Assembly (NCBI GenBank): GCA_033961575.1
Contig: CM066728.1
Location: 110,440,852 to 110,504,851, forward strand
Source: Aselliscus stoliczkanus
Taxonomy: Eukaryota; Chordata; Mammalia; Chiroptera; Hipposideridae
Direction of reading: 5' to 3'
DNA length: 64,000 bases
Under the pieces are notes generated by a model. That model made no database searches. It saw only the letters and a program-made list of their open reading frames with translations, and was not told where the DNA came from. This document shows, piece after piece, positions 24,644 to 35,736 of the stretch; positions within the stretch are counted from its first letter, which is position 1; each line of letters opens with the position of its first letter. Made by a program: the position numbers and the translations under genes.

Positions 24644-25489
24644 AATAAGTGAGCAATCTCCTTTGTTCTGAAAGGACTGCTTGCATGGCTTCTCTTAGTT
24701 AGAAAGATGCTGACAAACCCCCTAGCGTCCTGGAGAGATGTGACTGGCATTGCGTGAGCACGCCACAGCCGGGGCCTGCTCTGTGCACAGACCACCAAGC
24801 GCCTCGTTGACTTAGGGAGGAGACTGTTCCGGGACCATGTGGACAGGTCATCCACCAGCCGGACGCTTTTCCAGGAGTAAGACCGATGATCTCATTGACA
24901 GGGGTCACATGGGGCTGCAGGACTCTGCCCCACATCCTCTGGGCTCTGCCCCCACGTCCTCAGGGCTCCCCTTGTCCGTGGCACAGTCCACAGTGCAGGG
25001 GTGATTCCGGGCCCTCCTCCCACAACCTCAAGCCAGGAGGCCAGGTCCTGAGCCCACCTGCGACCCATGGCAGAGTGGGTGGAGGCCTGCAGCAGGGAAG
25101 GGTGGCTACTGTGCCTCAATCTCTCCACTCCCAGAACTGTAATAGCAAATCTTGTTAAGTTAAGCCACTAAGCACATGGTAAATGGTTACCGCAGCAATA
25201 CGAAATTCTAAAGTCAATGCACACACACATACATGCATGTCAGCATAAAGAAGCAGCCTCATCACTATTACCGTTTTTATTTCTGCAACCCCATTTTCTT
25301 TAAAATAAGTGCCCTGGTGCGATGTGATGCTGCCTTGAATTCCGTGACAGGAAGTGGGTGATGGACTTCTCGGCTGTGACACGTAGAGGCAACTGGCAGG
25401 TGGGGATGGCTTTTCTAATAATTAATCCTAAAGTACAGCTTCTTCTAGTCATGGGACTGTGTATATAACTGTGTCCATGTGTGTGCCTT
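24644..25489. other. Right flank of the array, with a possible LTR tail
   Basis: Mostly unique. Around 25105-25206 there is a tail like those of MaLR-type LTRs (diverged 'cccagaactgtaatagcaaatc', 'taagccactaag', 'ggttaccgcagcaatacgaaat'). I call that possible only. The 125-codon minus frame at 24478-24855 runs into the 65-bp array and is an artefact. Confidence 0.45.
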
Positions 25490-25670
25490 AGCATATGGCA
25501 TGTGTGTATACATGCATATACACATGTGCACATGTGTGAACATGTGTGAACGTGGATATGAGCACTTACGTGGTAGCATGAGTGTGTGCACGTGCAGGGG
25601 AGTGTGCATGCATGCATGTGCTGTGTGATTGTGTGGATATGTGGACACATGGATGTGCATGCATGTTCAC
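25490..25670. repeat. Alternating purine-pyrimidine TG/CATG-rich tract
   Basis: An impure, (TG)n-derived stretch with many GTGTGTG, CATGTG and GCATGCATGCATG blocks. The alternating pattern is the kind that can adopt Z-DNA. His/Thr/Cys-rich minus-strand frames across it (25300-25893 and others) are artefacts of the repeat. Confidence 0.7.
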
Positions 25671-25984
25671 ACCAGGGCGATGAGGCAACACAGAAGAGGC
25701 AGGCTGGGCAACCAGGGAGCTGACAGGCTTGGACTGGCTTCGAGCCCTGCCCCCCGCCTCCAGCTCTCCTGGCCTTGAGGATGGTCTGTGCTTGTGGTGA
25801 TGCCGCGGGGACACAGAGGCCTGAGTGAGTGTCCCCTCTGGTCACAGCTGCAGGCTTCCGAGCCCACGCCAGCTGCCAGCCGACAACCAGCAAGTGGCAG
25901 TGCTATATTCTGCTTCATGTCCCCTCAACCATGACCGGTTATGCGTTTTGCATTTCCAACTTCACATTTACATCACTGCCCAGG
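25671..25984. other. Unique sequence
   Basis: No gene or repeat recognised between the TG-rich tract and the next LTR. Confidence 0.4.
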
Positions 25985-26455
25985 CCGCCATTCTCATTAC
26001 ACAGACTCGGTGGCAAGAATGACAGAAACGTATTCTTGCCGGTGGTTCTGGAGGCTGAAAGCCTGAGGTCAAGACATGGGCAGCGTTGGCTCCTTTTGAG
26101 GGATGGGGAGAGTGTGCTCAGGCCTCTTGCCTGGCTCCTGGGGTTACTGGCCATCCTTGGCGTCCCTTGGCCTGTAGAAGCATCTCTGTCTCTTTCCATG
26201 GCGTTCCTCTGTGTGTGTGTTTATGTGCATGTGCATGTGTCTGTGTGTGTATGCGCGTGAGTGTGTGTGACCAAATCCCCGCTTTTCATGAGGATATGCC
26301 AGTCTCATGGGTCAGAAGCCCGCCCTACTCCAGTCTGATCTGACCTTAATTAATTGCATCTGTAAGACACTCTCTCCAAATAAAGTCCCATCTGAAACAC
26401 TGGGGTTAGGTCTTCAACACGGGGATTTTGGGGACACAGTTTATGCATCACATTA
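25985..26455 (-). mobile_element. MaLR-type LTR relic containing a TG tract
   Basis: On the minus strand this matches the usual order of an MLT1-like LTR. On the plus strand one reads 'ggtggttctggaggctgaaagcc' and 'gaggtcaagacatgggcagcgttggc', then a (TG)n-derived insert at about 26205-26270, then 'aagacactctctccaaataaag', 'ggggttaggtcttcaacac' and 'attttggggacaca'. The TG tract falls where relatives have a CT-rich stretch. Non-coding. Confidence 0.7.
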
Positions 26456-26813
26456 TATATTAGTTACCACATCTAACTTAGACATTGGACATTTCATTTT
26501 CATGTCAGGGATGGGCAATGTGAGCTGGACCTGCTGAGTTTGCCATGTAAAGACTATCCGCCTATTTCTATCAACCATCCTTCTACCGGCCTGCTTTCCT
26601 GTCACCTGGGAATGCTTTTTGAATTACACATGCAATTCACTCACTAAACAACCCCTTTTAAGAGGATCCTATATAAAGCATATGTTTGTGATTGTGTGAT
26701 TACAATTTAAGGGCTATCAGTAATTGGTGTGGTCCAAGTAATCGAAAAACGGTAACAAATTCAACCTGCGTCTGAGCAGCGAGTATTGTTATGCGGAGTT
26801 TTAAATTGTTGGA
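26456..26813. other. Unique sequence
   Basis: A/T-rich, with no gene or transposon recognised. Ends at the CTCF-like site below. Confidence 0.45.
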
Positions 26814-26828
26814 CCAGCAGAGGGCGCT
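26814..26828 (+). promoter_or_regulatory. Strong CTCF-like motif, plus strand
   Basis: CCAGCAGAGGGCGCT matches the CTCF core CCASYAGRKGGCRS at every position. It contains one CpG that could make binding methylation-sensitive. It points right, away from the 65-bp array about 2.2 kb to the left, which makes it divergent from the minus-strand motif at 10309. Surrounding sequence looks unique, so this is not an obvious transposon-borne site. Confidence 0.7.
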
Positions 26829-29800
26829 CCAAGCTTAACTTTGGAATGCCCTTTCTGGCTGTTAAATATCTTCATTCGGAACAGGTGCCCCTCAATCACT
26901 TCCATCAATGTCTATTAGGTGCACCTAAGGATTCATCCAAAGGAAAAATAGGGTTTGCCTCGATTAGTAGCCACACAAATTAAAGGCTCAGCATGTGTTG
27001 GCTGTCTCCAGGGGTCCTTGTCTTGAAAGAATTTTGTTTTTCATACCCAACTCAAAAGAAGTTCCATGGAATTTTAGGGAGAAACAGAGTGGAATGCTTA
27101 TCGTAGATTCTGGTTGAACTTTTTGAAATAGGTTTACTTCTACTTAAAGAATGGACCTTTTAAAGGATTGGCATTCATTCCAAGTAATTTATTTAATTCA
27201 TTTATAATTTCATTTGCAGTACTCATAAGTAAATGTCAGAAGACATCGTCTATTTAATTCTTCATATTGTTTCTCAGTTAAGTAGATGAAAATAAAAGGT
27301 TAAACAGTTCCCTTAAATATTTCTGTTAGTCTACATATAAGACAGCCACAGTTTCCTAAAATATTCAAGATCAGGATATATTATCTCAGTGGCTGGCTGT
27401 TCAGAAGCTGGCGTTGTAGTCACAGTGCCATGGACAAGGAGATCTCCATGGATTACTATCCAAAAGCATTAGTTGGGACAGGATAAGGGGATTGGATTTG
27501 CTAGTTATTCTCTCATTTAGGTCAACTACTGAATATGAATTCACCAGTTGACAGCTACCTAGAAAACAGATAAACTCATCTAATATTGTTTGGAATAGGT
27601 TCATGAATTTAAATGACCTGCCTCCTAGAAGTTAAAATGGTCTGGGAAAGGACATCCTTCTAAACTTGGTAAACCATCCCTAACTTGCATTTTATTTAAA
27701 ACAGCTGATGCCTTCACGTTACTGAAATTCATTTCTTCCACCAAACTATTGAGTGAAAAACTATTTCCTAATAATATTCTATAGGGTGGTGTGGACGCTC
27801 TCTTCGAGGGAGCAAAGCTCTAATGGGTCCAAAAGTGTTCTATCCTAATGCTCAGCAGTTCCTTCAGCACAATTCACAGATAGAAACCTGTACTTGCTAT
27901 TTCAGATTTATTAAAAAGAGTAAACATTCGATTTTATCTTATTAATAAGAAACCACTATTACTGAAAGAAGGTGACTACCAGGAGGCAGCTGCGTGATAA
28001 CAAAATATCGAGTGGACAGCAGCTGTCTCTTTTGATTGCCTACATCAGACAGCTACTTCCTAGTGCTTGAGATGCTGAGACTAGGGGTGTGAACTAGGTA
28101 TGACCTTGGCCTAGCACATCACCCTTTTGTGTCTTACCTTCCTCATTTTTAAAATAAAACATGCGTGGGCCAGGTCAGTCATTGTGCCGACTCTGCCCAC
28201 TGCCCCTGTTGATGGAAAAGACCTAGACTGCTACAGTTCATTCAGAGATCACACCCCTGGCCCAATCTATACATTTTCATGTCTTATGAAATATTTCTAT
28301 TTTCACTTTGAGGCTATTTTTATTCAACGAGAAGTTGATGTTAAATTACCCAAAATAACACATGAGCATCAATTGCAATCATGCATTCATACATGGTCAA
28401 CATACGGTTGACTAGTTAAGATACATCATGTTACGGAATTGTGTGCATCCCCAGGAGGATTATCGACTGTATCTAATGCTATTCAAAGCGCCACTTAATT
28501 CTCTTTGTTAATATTTCATTGATGATTTTTACCTTGATATTTGAAGAGGGGCTGTTCTGTTGGTTGTTGTCATTGTGTGGGTGGATGTGTGTCTTTGATG
28601 GATTTTGGTACAATGTTATATTGGCTTCACTAAAAAAAACTGGTTTTCTTTCTACACCAGGGTCCAGTTTAATGAGACTCTCAGTTATATGATTTGTGAG
28701 GACCCTGTGTCCCTCCATCTGTCGCTGTCACTTCCATGAATTGTTGGTTATATTATGCCTTTTAGTGCTTCTAATCATTACTTTTATCTGACCTAAATCA
28801 TATTGCCGAAACATGCATGACTACATTTGTCATATCTAGATAATGGAGGGTGAATCTCCTTTGACTACACTGCATATAATTTTCACTCTACACATGGTTT
28901 TCTATTTTTTTCTTTTTTCTTTTGTTCCCCCCAATCTTTTGTAACTTTGCTCAGAATGATTTTGCTCAGACATTGGACAGCATTATAAATCTTCAGCTGT
29001 GGCATTTCCTTTGCTGTTTGTTGCTACTGTGACCTTCTATTCTGAAATTGTTTTGTTTTTCTCTTCGAATACACTTTACCTATACTCACTCAGTTGTTCA
29101 CCTTTTTGTATTTTTATGATTTTTAAAAATGATTTTGGATATCTCAGATCTTTTCAAAGAAACTTTCACCGAGGGGAAAAGAGTCAGGCCTGACGTGGGC
29201 CCGCTGGAGTTTTAATCCCCGCATGTTGTTGACTCGGAGCGAATTTCCCTTGAACGTGCTGCTCCCACGGTCTGGGAGCTCCGCGGACTGCTCCACATTA
29301 CAAACTACTGGTGACCTGGAGATGCACCTGCAGCTTCCACTGCGGCAGTGCCTATGAGCACACTTGGCTTTTACTGTTTTATCAGCTTTAGTCAACCGAT
29401 GGCCATGGACCATCCTTTGTCTTCTTGTCACTTTTCCTATTGGCTTTTTTCAAAGATGGCATCTGTGATCATTTGCTCCTCCTCTACCCAGTTCCAGCTG
29501 CCAATCAGAAGTGTGCTGTGGTGTCACTGTTGTCGCTGGAGCCCGACTTTATCTCCCAAATGAAGTGGGCTGGACCTTTCTAGGCCCAACTCTTTGGGCA
29601 ACTCTTCATTCTGTGCGTCATTTGAAGAGATTTATGTCTGTGTTTAGCACCCTTCCCTTTTAAAAAAATGTATATGTTAAGATAGTTTCATTTGCCATTT
29701 GGGTAGGTAGAGATATTTAAATTGTAATCTTCAGTGAGGCTCGAGATTTCCTGTTCTCTGTCTGAGAAGATAGAACTCTCTTCAACAGATGGGAGGGTAG

Positions 29801-30957
29801 TCAGGTGTGGAGTTGTAAGTAAGAAGACAAGTTTTGAATTAACCTTTGGGAGTGGGGATTGTCAGGCAAATATACAATGTCAACAGGCAGTGTGAAGTGT
29901 CCAATGTAGATTAGAAATCAAGAATTTTAGCGCACTGATCTGCATAGTTGTGTGATTCTTTTGGCAGTTTCGGGGTTGGCATAGAGGGAACAGGAAAATA
30001 GAATGATCAAAGGCTGGCATTTGATGGGTAAATACAATGAAATGCCAACATGGCAGGAGAATTGGTTTTCTTCTCAGCAGACTGATTAAATGAGAAACAG
30101 TGTTTGTTAGGGGGAAGATAACAGGGTCAGTGACTTAAAAACATACTTTCATGTGAGAAGTTACGTAAGCCTCAGTGAGGTCCAACAACAAGTGTAACTA
30201 GAGAGAGAGTCTCTGAGATGGCAGGACGGGAGGCTGTGGTCCATTGGCGGATGTTTCCTTATGGGGATGAAGTGGGGGCAGAATCCAAATGAGGAGAAGA
30301 AACTGCTAGGTATGGCTCGGCGTCTGTGGTTGGCTGGAGATGTGGAGAGTGAGGACTTATAAAGACAGTCCAGGTGAGCTCTGATGGCTCCAACGACAAG
30401 AGAAGACACTGGGTGGACAGGGCGGCCATAAGCAGAGATGCCTCCAGGGTGATGTGAGAGCCAGGGGTAGAGATGGGGGACTTGAATCAGTCTGAAGTGC
30501 TGGTGGAAAGACAAGTGTGCCAATGGGCTCCTTATGTCAAAATGAATGGCGTGTTCTCAAGCAATCCTGGATGGCTGGCTTCTTACTCGGTGACTAGGGT
30601 CAGGCCTATGGGTCACGGCGTGTCAACTGGCTCCAGGAGTCACCTGGTAAGTTGGGGTGTGGGCTGCGGCACTCAGGGAGCCGTGTGGAGCCATGCAAGC
30701 CTGGACTCTCCTTATTCTGCTGGGATTTATGTTTTGGATGAACCTGGCTGTGGTGGAATTCACTGGCTCCCAGAACTATATCCACTGACCAGAAAACTGG
30801 CATCTCTGTGCGGTTGCAAACATTGTCTTTTTCCCCCTCTCAACCAGCATGTCTGAGTTTGGGTTTTTTTTCTTTGTTATCTGATTTTTATATCAGAAAT
30901 AGAGGAAAAGAAAAGATAGGCTGTTTCTTATAGAAAAAGTTCCCCAGATCACAGGAT
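26829..30957. other. Long unique AT-rich interval
   Basis: No gene or clear transposon over about 4.1 kb. A segment near 28060-28160 ('atgaccttggcc..cttcctcatttttaaaataaaacatg') may be a weak MIR. Around 29430-29510 there is a cluster of promoter-like motifs. Open frames of up to 127 codons (30473-30856, plus) have no features worth calling. Confidence 0.5.
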
Positions 30958-31250
30958 TTAAATTCTATTTATTTATGTATTTATGTATTTATTTATGTTT
31001 AATTAGTTTCAGGTGTACAACACAGTACAATAGTTATACTTTTTACCCCTCAAAGTGACAACCCCCTCCCCCAGTTCGCCACCCCACTCCCCCTCATATC
31101 ATATATATCTATTACACTTCCTCTGACTCCCTTCCACAGTATAATCCACATCCCGTGACTATCTATATATTCAATTACAGTTGGTATACAATATTATACA
31201 ACCTCAGCTTCAGGTGTACAGTGCAGTAATCAAGCCTCTACTCCAAAATT
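30958..31250 (-). mobile_element. L1 3' end, antisense (bat-like)
   Basis: On the plus strand a degenerate (TTTA)n run, the reverse of the poly-A tail, is followed by 'gtttcaggtgtacaacacag', 'caaccccctcccccagttcg', 'catcccgtgactatc' and a second 'ttcaggtgtacagtgcag'. This is the antisense 3' untranslated end of a relatively young L1. I know very similar tails from bat genomes, and other laurasiatherians have related ones. It is 5'-truncated, so it is dead on arrival. Confidence 0.7.
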
Positions 31251-32324
31251 CTAATTTCAAATTATTCACTTTCCAAATTTACTTCTCAGGACTTCAGTTG
31301 GTGAAATCCTCATGGAGGAACACATGATATTTGGAATGTGTCACTCAGCAAGTCATCACTTGGAAGTCATGAAAATCACCTTATAATTATAGCTTCATCT
31401 TACCCTTAGACCATATAGAATCCTAAGTGTATTGCTTTATTAGAAATTTAAAAACATAGCCTAAGTAGAAAATACCTCTTTTATTACTTTAAATATTCAT
31501 TTATGCTGATTCAAATTGCAAAAAGAGAAAAGAATACCAAAATCCAATGTACCAATCCAAAGTTCCAATAGTCATGTTCACAACGTAAGTATCAGCATGA
31601 ATATCACCTGTTGTTTATGTATGGAATTACTCAGTGGGCAGTAGTCTGGTCATAATTCCTGGACAGAGAGGACCTTGGAGGTTTACGGCAGGCGTGTGTG
31701 CACTTCTTGCCTTCTCGTTCTTCTGTGTCATGGCAGCCCCCGCTATGCTGAGCTAAGAATTAGGAAAGAGTATTTACCTTCACCTCCACATTCCACAGGA
31801 TACAGACTGTCTTCTGGCTAAGCAGCCTCCATCTTCCTGGCTTGCATGGAACTCACATGGCTTCATTCCGTGTACTCAGGTAAAATGAGAGCTGCAGATG
31901 CATTTTCATCATGGCGAAAGTAGCAAAGTATTTAACTATTTATGAAATCATGCAAATTACTCTCTCTACTTACCCACTTTAAAGAGGCTCATATAACTGA
32001 TCTGCCCACCACCCAAACCCGTTTCTGAAGTTGATGAATCATGTGGCCACATAACCTGTCAAATCAGTTTATGAAGTCACTCAGTGTAATGAGATGTGAC
32101 CCACTGGAGTACATCAATTATTACAAAGGTTTATTGTGGCAGACACTGGTAGAATGTGCGGTTTTCCCATTAGACACCTCCAATTAGCATTGAGAGGGTC
32201 AGGCTTCTTGTCCACTTGGAAAGACCAGAGCTACTATAACAACAGAATAATAAAAAGAAAATAAAAACAAGTGAACCACTTATTTTTCTCTGATGGTGTT
32301 TCACTAATGTCTATGGAAATGCAG
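31251..32324. other. Unique AT-rich sequence
   Basis: No gene or clear repeat recognised. Confidence 0.45.
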
Positions 32325-32542
32325 CGTGTATGTGTGTGTGGGTGAGTGTGTGTGTATATGAGTGTGTGTTTGTGTGTGTGGGTGAGTGTGTATGTATATG
32401 AGTGTGTGTATGTGTGTGTGAGTGTGTGTATGTGTGTGTGTTTTGTGTGTATGTGAGTGTGTGTTTGTGTGTATGTGAGTGTGTGTGCATGTGAGTGTGT
32501 GTTTGTGTGTGTATGTCAGTGTGTGTTTGTGTGTGTATGTGT

Positions 32543-32574
<32 letters not shown>

Positions 32575-32590
32575 GTGTGTACACACACAC
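32325..32590. repeat. (TG)n-rich compound microsatellite ending in a palindrome
   Basis: About 265 bp of GTGTGTGTATG, GTGAGTGTGTGT and GTGTGTTTGTGTG blocks. It ends with a switch from (GT)n to (AC)n, so 32571-32590 is a perfect 20-bp palindrome, GTGTGTGTGTACACACACAC. The Thr/His-rich frames of 96 and 134 codons on the minus strand are artefacts. Confidence 0.95.
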
Positions 32591-33309
32591 CCATGTACCT
32601 TTCTAGTAGTTAGGGTGTAGATGTCACACTGATATGCTGTCTTTATTTGTACCCCAGCAAAGGTGGACGAGCCCATATGGGGCAGGCATTCACCTTTCCC
32701 CCGCTTATGACACACTATCCCCTGCTATGTCATCACCTCATCTTTGAGACGCCCCAAAGCCATTTCAGGAGATGAAGTCCAAGCAGGTAAACTGCAGATG
32801 GAAGTGGAGACTCCACACCTGGGTGTACACACATCCAGGTACAGAGAACACCACAAAGGCCATGGGCTCATTGATCTTTCTGGCTTGAGTGTCTCTGGAA
32901 CCAAGAAGAATATTTAAGGAGACAGAAGTGGTTTCCCTGTGTCCTCCAGACTGCCTTCATCCGTTGTAAAACCCAAAGCCTCTTTAGCCAATGACAGAAA
33001 CCCTCAGGATAATCTGGGTCTTTCTAGAAACCCCGTGGTGTATAGGTGATGAAATGGAAGAGGTTATAAAAAGTCGGGGAAGCCTGAGGCTATTCCGGAC
33101 AACGACCCAGGGTAACCCTCTTTACGGCCCACCACATTTTTTAGCCCCCTCTCCCCTCAAAACCGGTCCCCACACACTATCATGCCTTAGTTGTCTCAGT
33201 GCTTGCGACATGCCCATGTGGACAGAGGCTTTGGTTATTTAAAACACCTCCCTCACGGAGCAGCAGGAAGCAGAAAGGGAATGGAAGGTTTTTGTGTCCA
33301 AAAATAGAG
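32591..33309. other. Unique sequence
   Basis: No gene or repeat recognised. The 83-codon frame at 32991-33242 shows no domain. Confidence 0.45.
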
Positions 33310-33400
33310 ACCGATTTGGGCTTCATCTCCTGTTAGCTGTGTGACTTGGATCGAGTTATCCAACTGGGACTCATTTTCTTCCTTTGCAAAATAAAGAGTA
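33310..33400 (+). mobile_element. MIR SINE relic
   Basis: Shows the MIR order 'tgttagctgtgtgacttgga', 'gagttatccaac', 'ctcattttcttcctttgcaaaataaag'. It is short and diverged, and lies directly upstream of an L1 fragment. Confidence 0.55.
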
Positions 33401-33404
33401 TGAA

Positions 33405-34140
33405 AATGAAATATAACAAAATACTTAAGCATGAATCTAACAAATCAGGTAAAGTGTCTGATGTTGAAAATTACAGAACATGGGCGAACAAAGTCAAAAT
33501 CTAAATAAATGCAGAGACATACCATGTTCATGAATTGGAAGGCTCAGCATATTAAAAATGTCTATTTCCCCTCAAATTTTTCTATAGGTTTAACACCATG
33601 ACTATCAAATTCCCAGTAATATTTTTTTTTCGTAGAAATACACAAGTATAGTCTAAAATTTACGTGAAAAGGCAAAAGATCTAGTACAGCTAAAATAATT
33701 TTGAAAAAAAAAGTGGGAGGAATCCTACCCAATTTCGCTTTTATTCTATAGCTGCAGTAATGAGGACTATAAGGCATGGGTAGAATGAGTGACATAGACA
33801 AATGGAGCAAAATAGAAAATTCAGAAATAACCCGCACAAACATGCCCCATTGATTTGTCCAGAGATGAGCAGCAATTGTGTTGAACAAGGAAATTTCTTC
33901 TACAAGTGGCACTGAACCAATTGGGCATCTGTAGGAGAAAAAAATAAATTAATAAAGTAAAATAATAACAGAAACAAAAAGAACTTTGGCCTACACCTCA
34001 TGCTTTATATAAAATTAGTTCAAAACGGATCATGGATTACATGTAAAATGTAAAACTATACAAATTTTAGAAGAAAATGGAATAAAGTTGTTGAGACTCA
34101 AGGCCAAGTGAAGAATTCTTAGACATGATCCACAAAGGAA
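33405..34140 (+). mobile_element. L1 ORF2 3' portion (decayed)
   Basis: Collinear with the end of L1 ORF2. Landmarks are 'taccatgttcatgaattgga' followed by 'tctatttcccctcaaatttt', 'aatgaggactataaggcatg' and 'acaaatggagcaaaatagaaaattcag', then 'acctcatgctttatataaaatt' and 'cggatcatggattacatgtaaaatgtaaaac' (quoted in separated pieces). Many stops and indels break the frame, so no reverse transcriptase is encoded. Confidence 0.75.
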
Positions 34141-35560
34141 AACAGATGCTGATGAAGGGAAGTTAGGGTACAGAAAAGGGGCTTGAGAAAGCAGGCGAAA
34201 AACGGAAGGGGGGATTTTTAACTGGCTAAAGAGAACATGATGTACAGGGAAAGCAAAGTAAATGACATATATATGTAACTGATAGTCTTGATGAAGAGAA
34301 CAAAAAGGAAATAGAAAAGAAACTGTCAAGGTACAATTGAAGAACATTTTCCTATAATACAATAAAATGTGTTCCCCTGGGTTGGAAGGACTATGCAATC
34401 TTGACTAATCAATGCTAAGAGAGTGCCTAGGGAACTTGGCAAACTAGAAAAATAAAAAGAAAAATTTTTGAATGGTAAGAAAAAGAGTCAAGTGCTCTAT
34501 ACCACCGGTGGAGTGTTTGCCAGTCTGATCTTATGCTTCTTCACAGTAGCTTTAGTTGAAAAAGGACAGTATAACTGTACCAAGTACTCTCTCAGGGGAA
34601 AAAAACCCCACACATTTCAAAATAATGCATGCATTCATGTGGCTATTCCAATAGGCAAAGAACAGGTCCATATTTTTAGTGTGAATAATTAGAGCAAAAA
34701 AGGTAAAAGGTAAAATCAACATAAGACTTAGGGGAGAATGTAATGGAAATTATGGTTCCAGAACAAAAATATTATCAATAAATATGATGATAAGGAATTA
34801 TGAATATACGTAAATATTGTCAGGAACTGCAGTGAAAGAGGAGTCCTCTTAATCATAATTTAAAAGGTTCTAGCTATGTAGTATTTGAATGGAGTCAATT
34901 ATGGGTTAATTATAAATAAAATTCACATCAATCTTTCCAAAGGGTGCTTCTAAACTCAACAGAAGAATGTAGATGTTATTCAGTAATATATGCATTTTTA
35001 TAATTAAAAGTAAACATTCCCTAGAAAAATTGTGTGGTATTCTTTCTCCCAGACACTATGTTTATGAGAGAAGTTAATAGCAGATTATGTGATTATCATC
35101 TAAGGACTGCTTGAGAACTTTTAAAAAGGATTTGGATCTCAGCATACTTTCTATTTCTCATTTTACTGCCCTCACCTACTGCCACCTCCACCTGCAAATA
35201 TCTTTGCTATGCTTTATTTTTATGGCTAATTCTAATGCATTGGTGGTCTATACCTTGTGGTCTGGAATTAAATTTGGGCTCAGCAAAAAATTACTGATGT
35301 GAATTACAGAATCTGCCACTGACCTGTGGGAAGTTCAAACATGATCCTTATATTATCCATCTGCCCTCATAGGCCAAGTCATAATCTCAGATAATTTGAG
35401 GGAGGATGCCAGAATCACTTGGCTAAGTAATGGAGAGCATGTGCAAGCTCCTGACTCCAAGACTAATGCTACTCCATATGTTGATCTTGCATAATATCCT
35501 ATTTTTCTATTGGGTTATTTCAATGTCATTTAAAAGCATTATGGTTGACTTTGTAATCAT
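34141..35560. other. AT-rich sequence, no gene seen
   Basis: May include further diverged LINE sequence near 34141-34450, directly after the L1 fragment. Beyond that it looks unique. Weak MIR-like wording near 35260-35340. No coding evidence. Confidence 0.45.
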
Positions 35561-35736
35561 CATCATCACCAACACCACCACCACCACCACCACCACCACC
35601 ATCATCACCACCACCACCACCGTCATCACCATCACCACCATCATCATTATCACCATCACCATTATCACCATCAACATCACCATCACCATCCCCACCATCA
35701 CCTTCTCCATCACTATAATTATCATCATCATCATCT
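35561..35736. repeat. (CAC/CAT)n trinucleotide and hexanucleotide array
   Basis: About 175 bp of CAC, ATC and CATCAC units on the plus strand, changing from mostly (CAC)n at the left to (CATCAC)n and then (ATC)n at the right. Met/Val-, Asp/Gly- and Thr/Ile-rich frames on either strand (35430-35783 and the minus frames) are translations of the repeat. Confidence 0.95.

Noticed and set aside
24478..24855. 125-codon minus frame with a repeated Tyr/Ile motif
   Set aside because: Half lies in the 65-bp array. The repetition is the unit read in rotating frames.
25300..25893. 197-codon His/Cys/Thr-rich minus frame
   Set aside because: Runs through a TG/CATG-rich simple tract. No domain.
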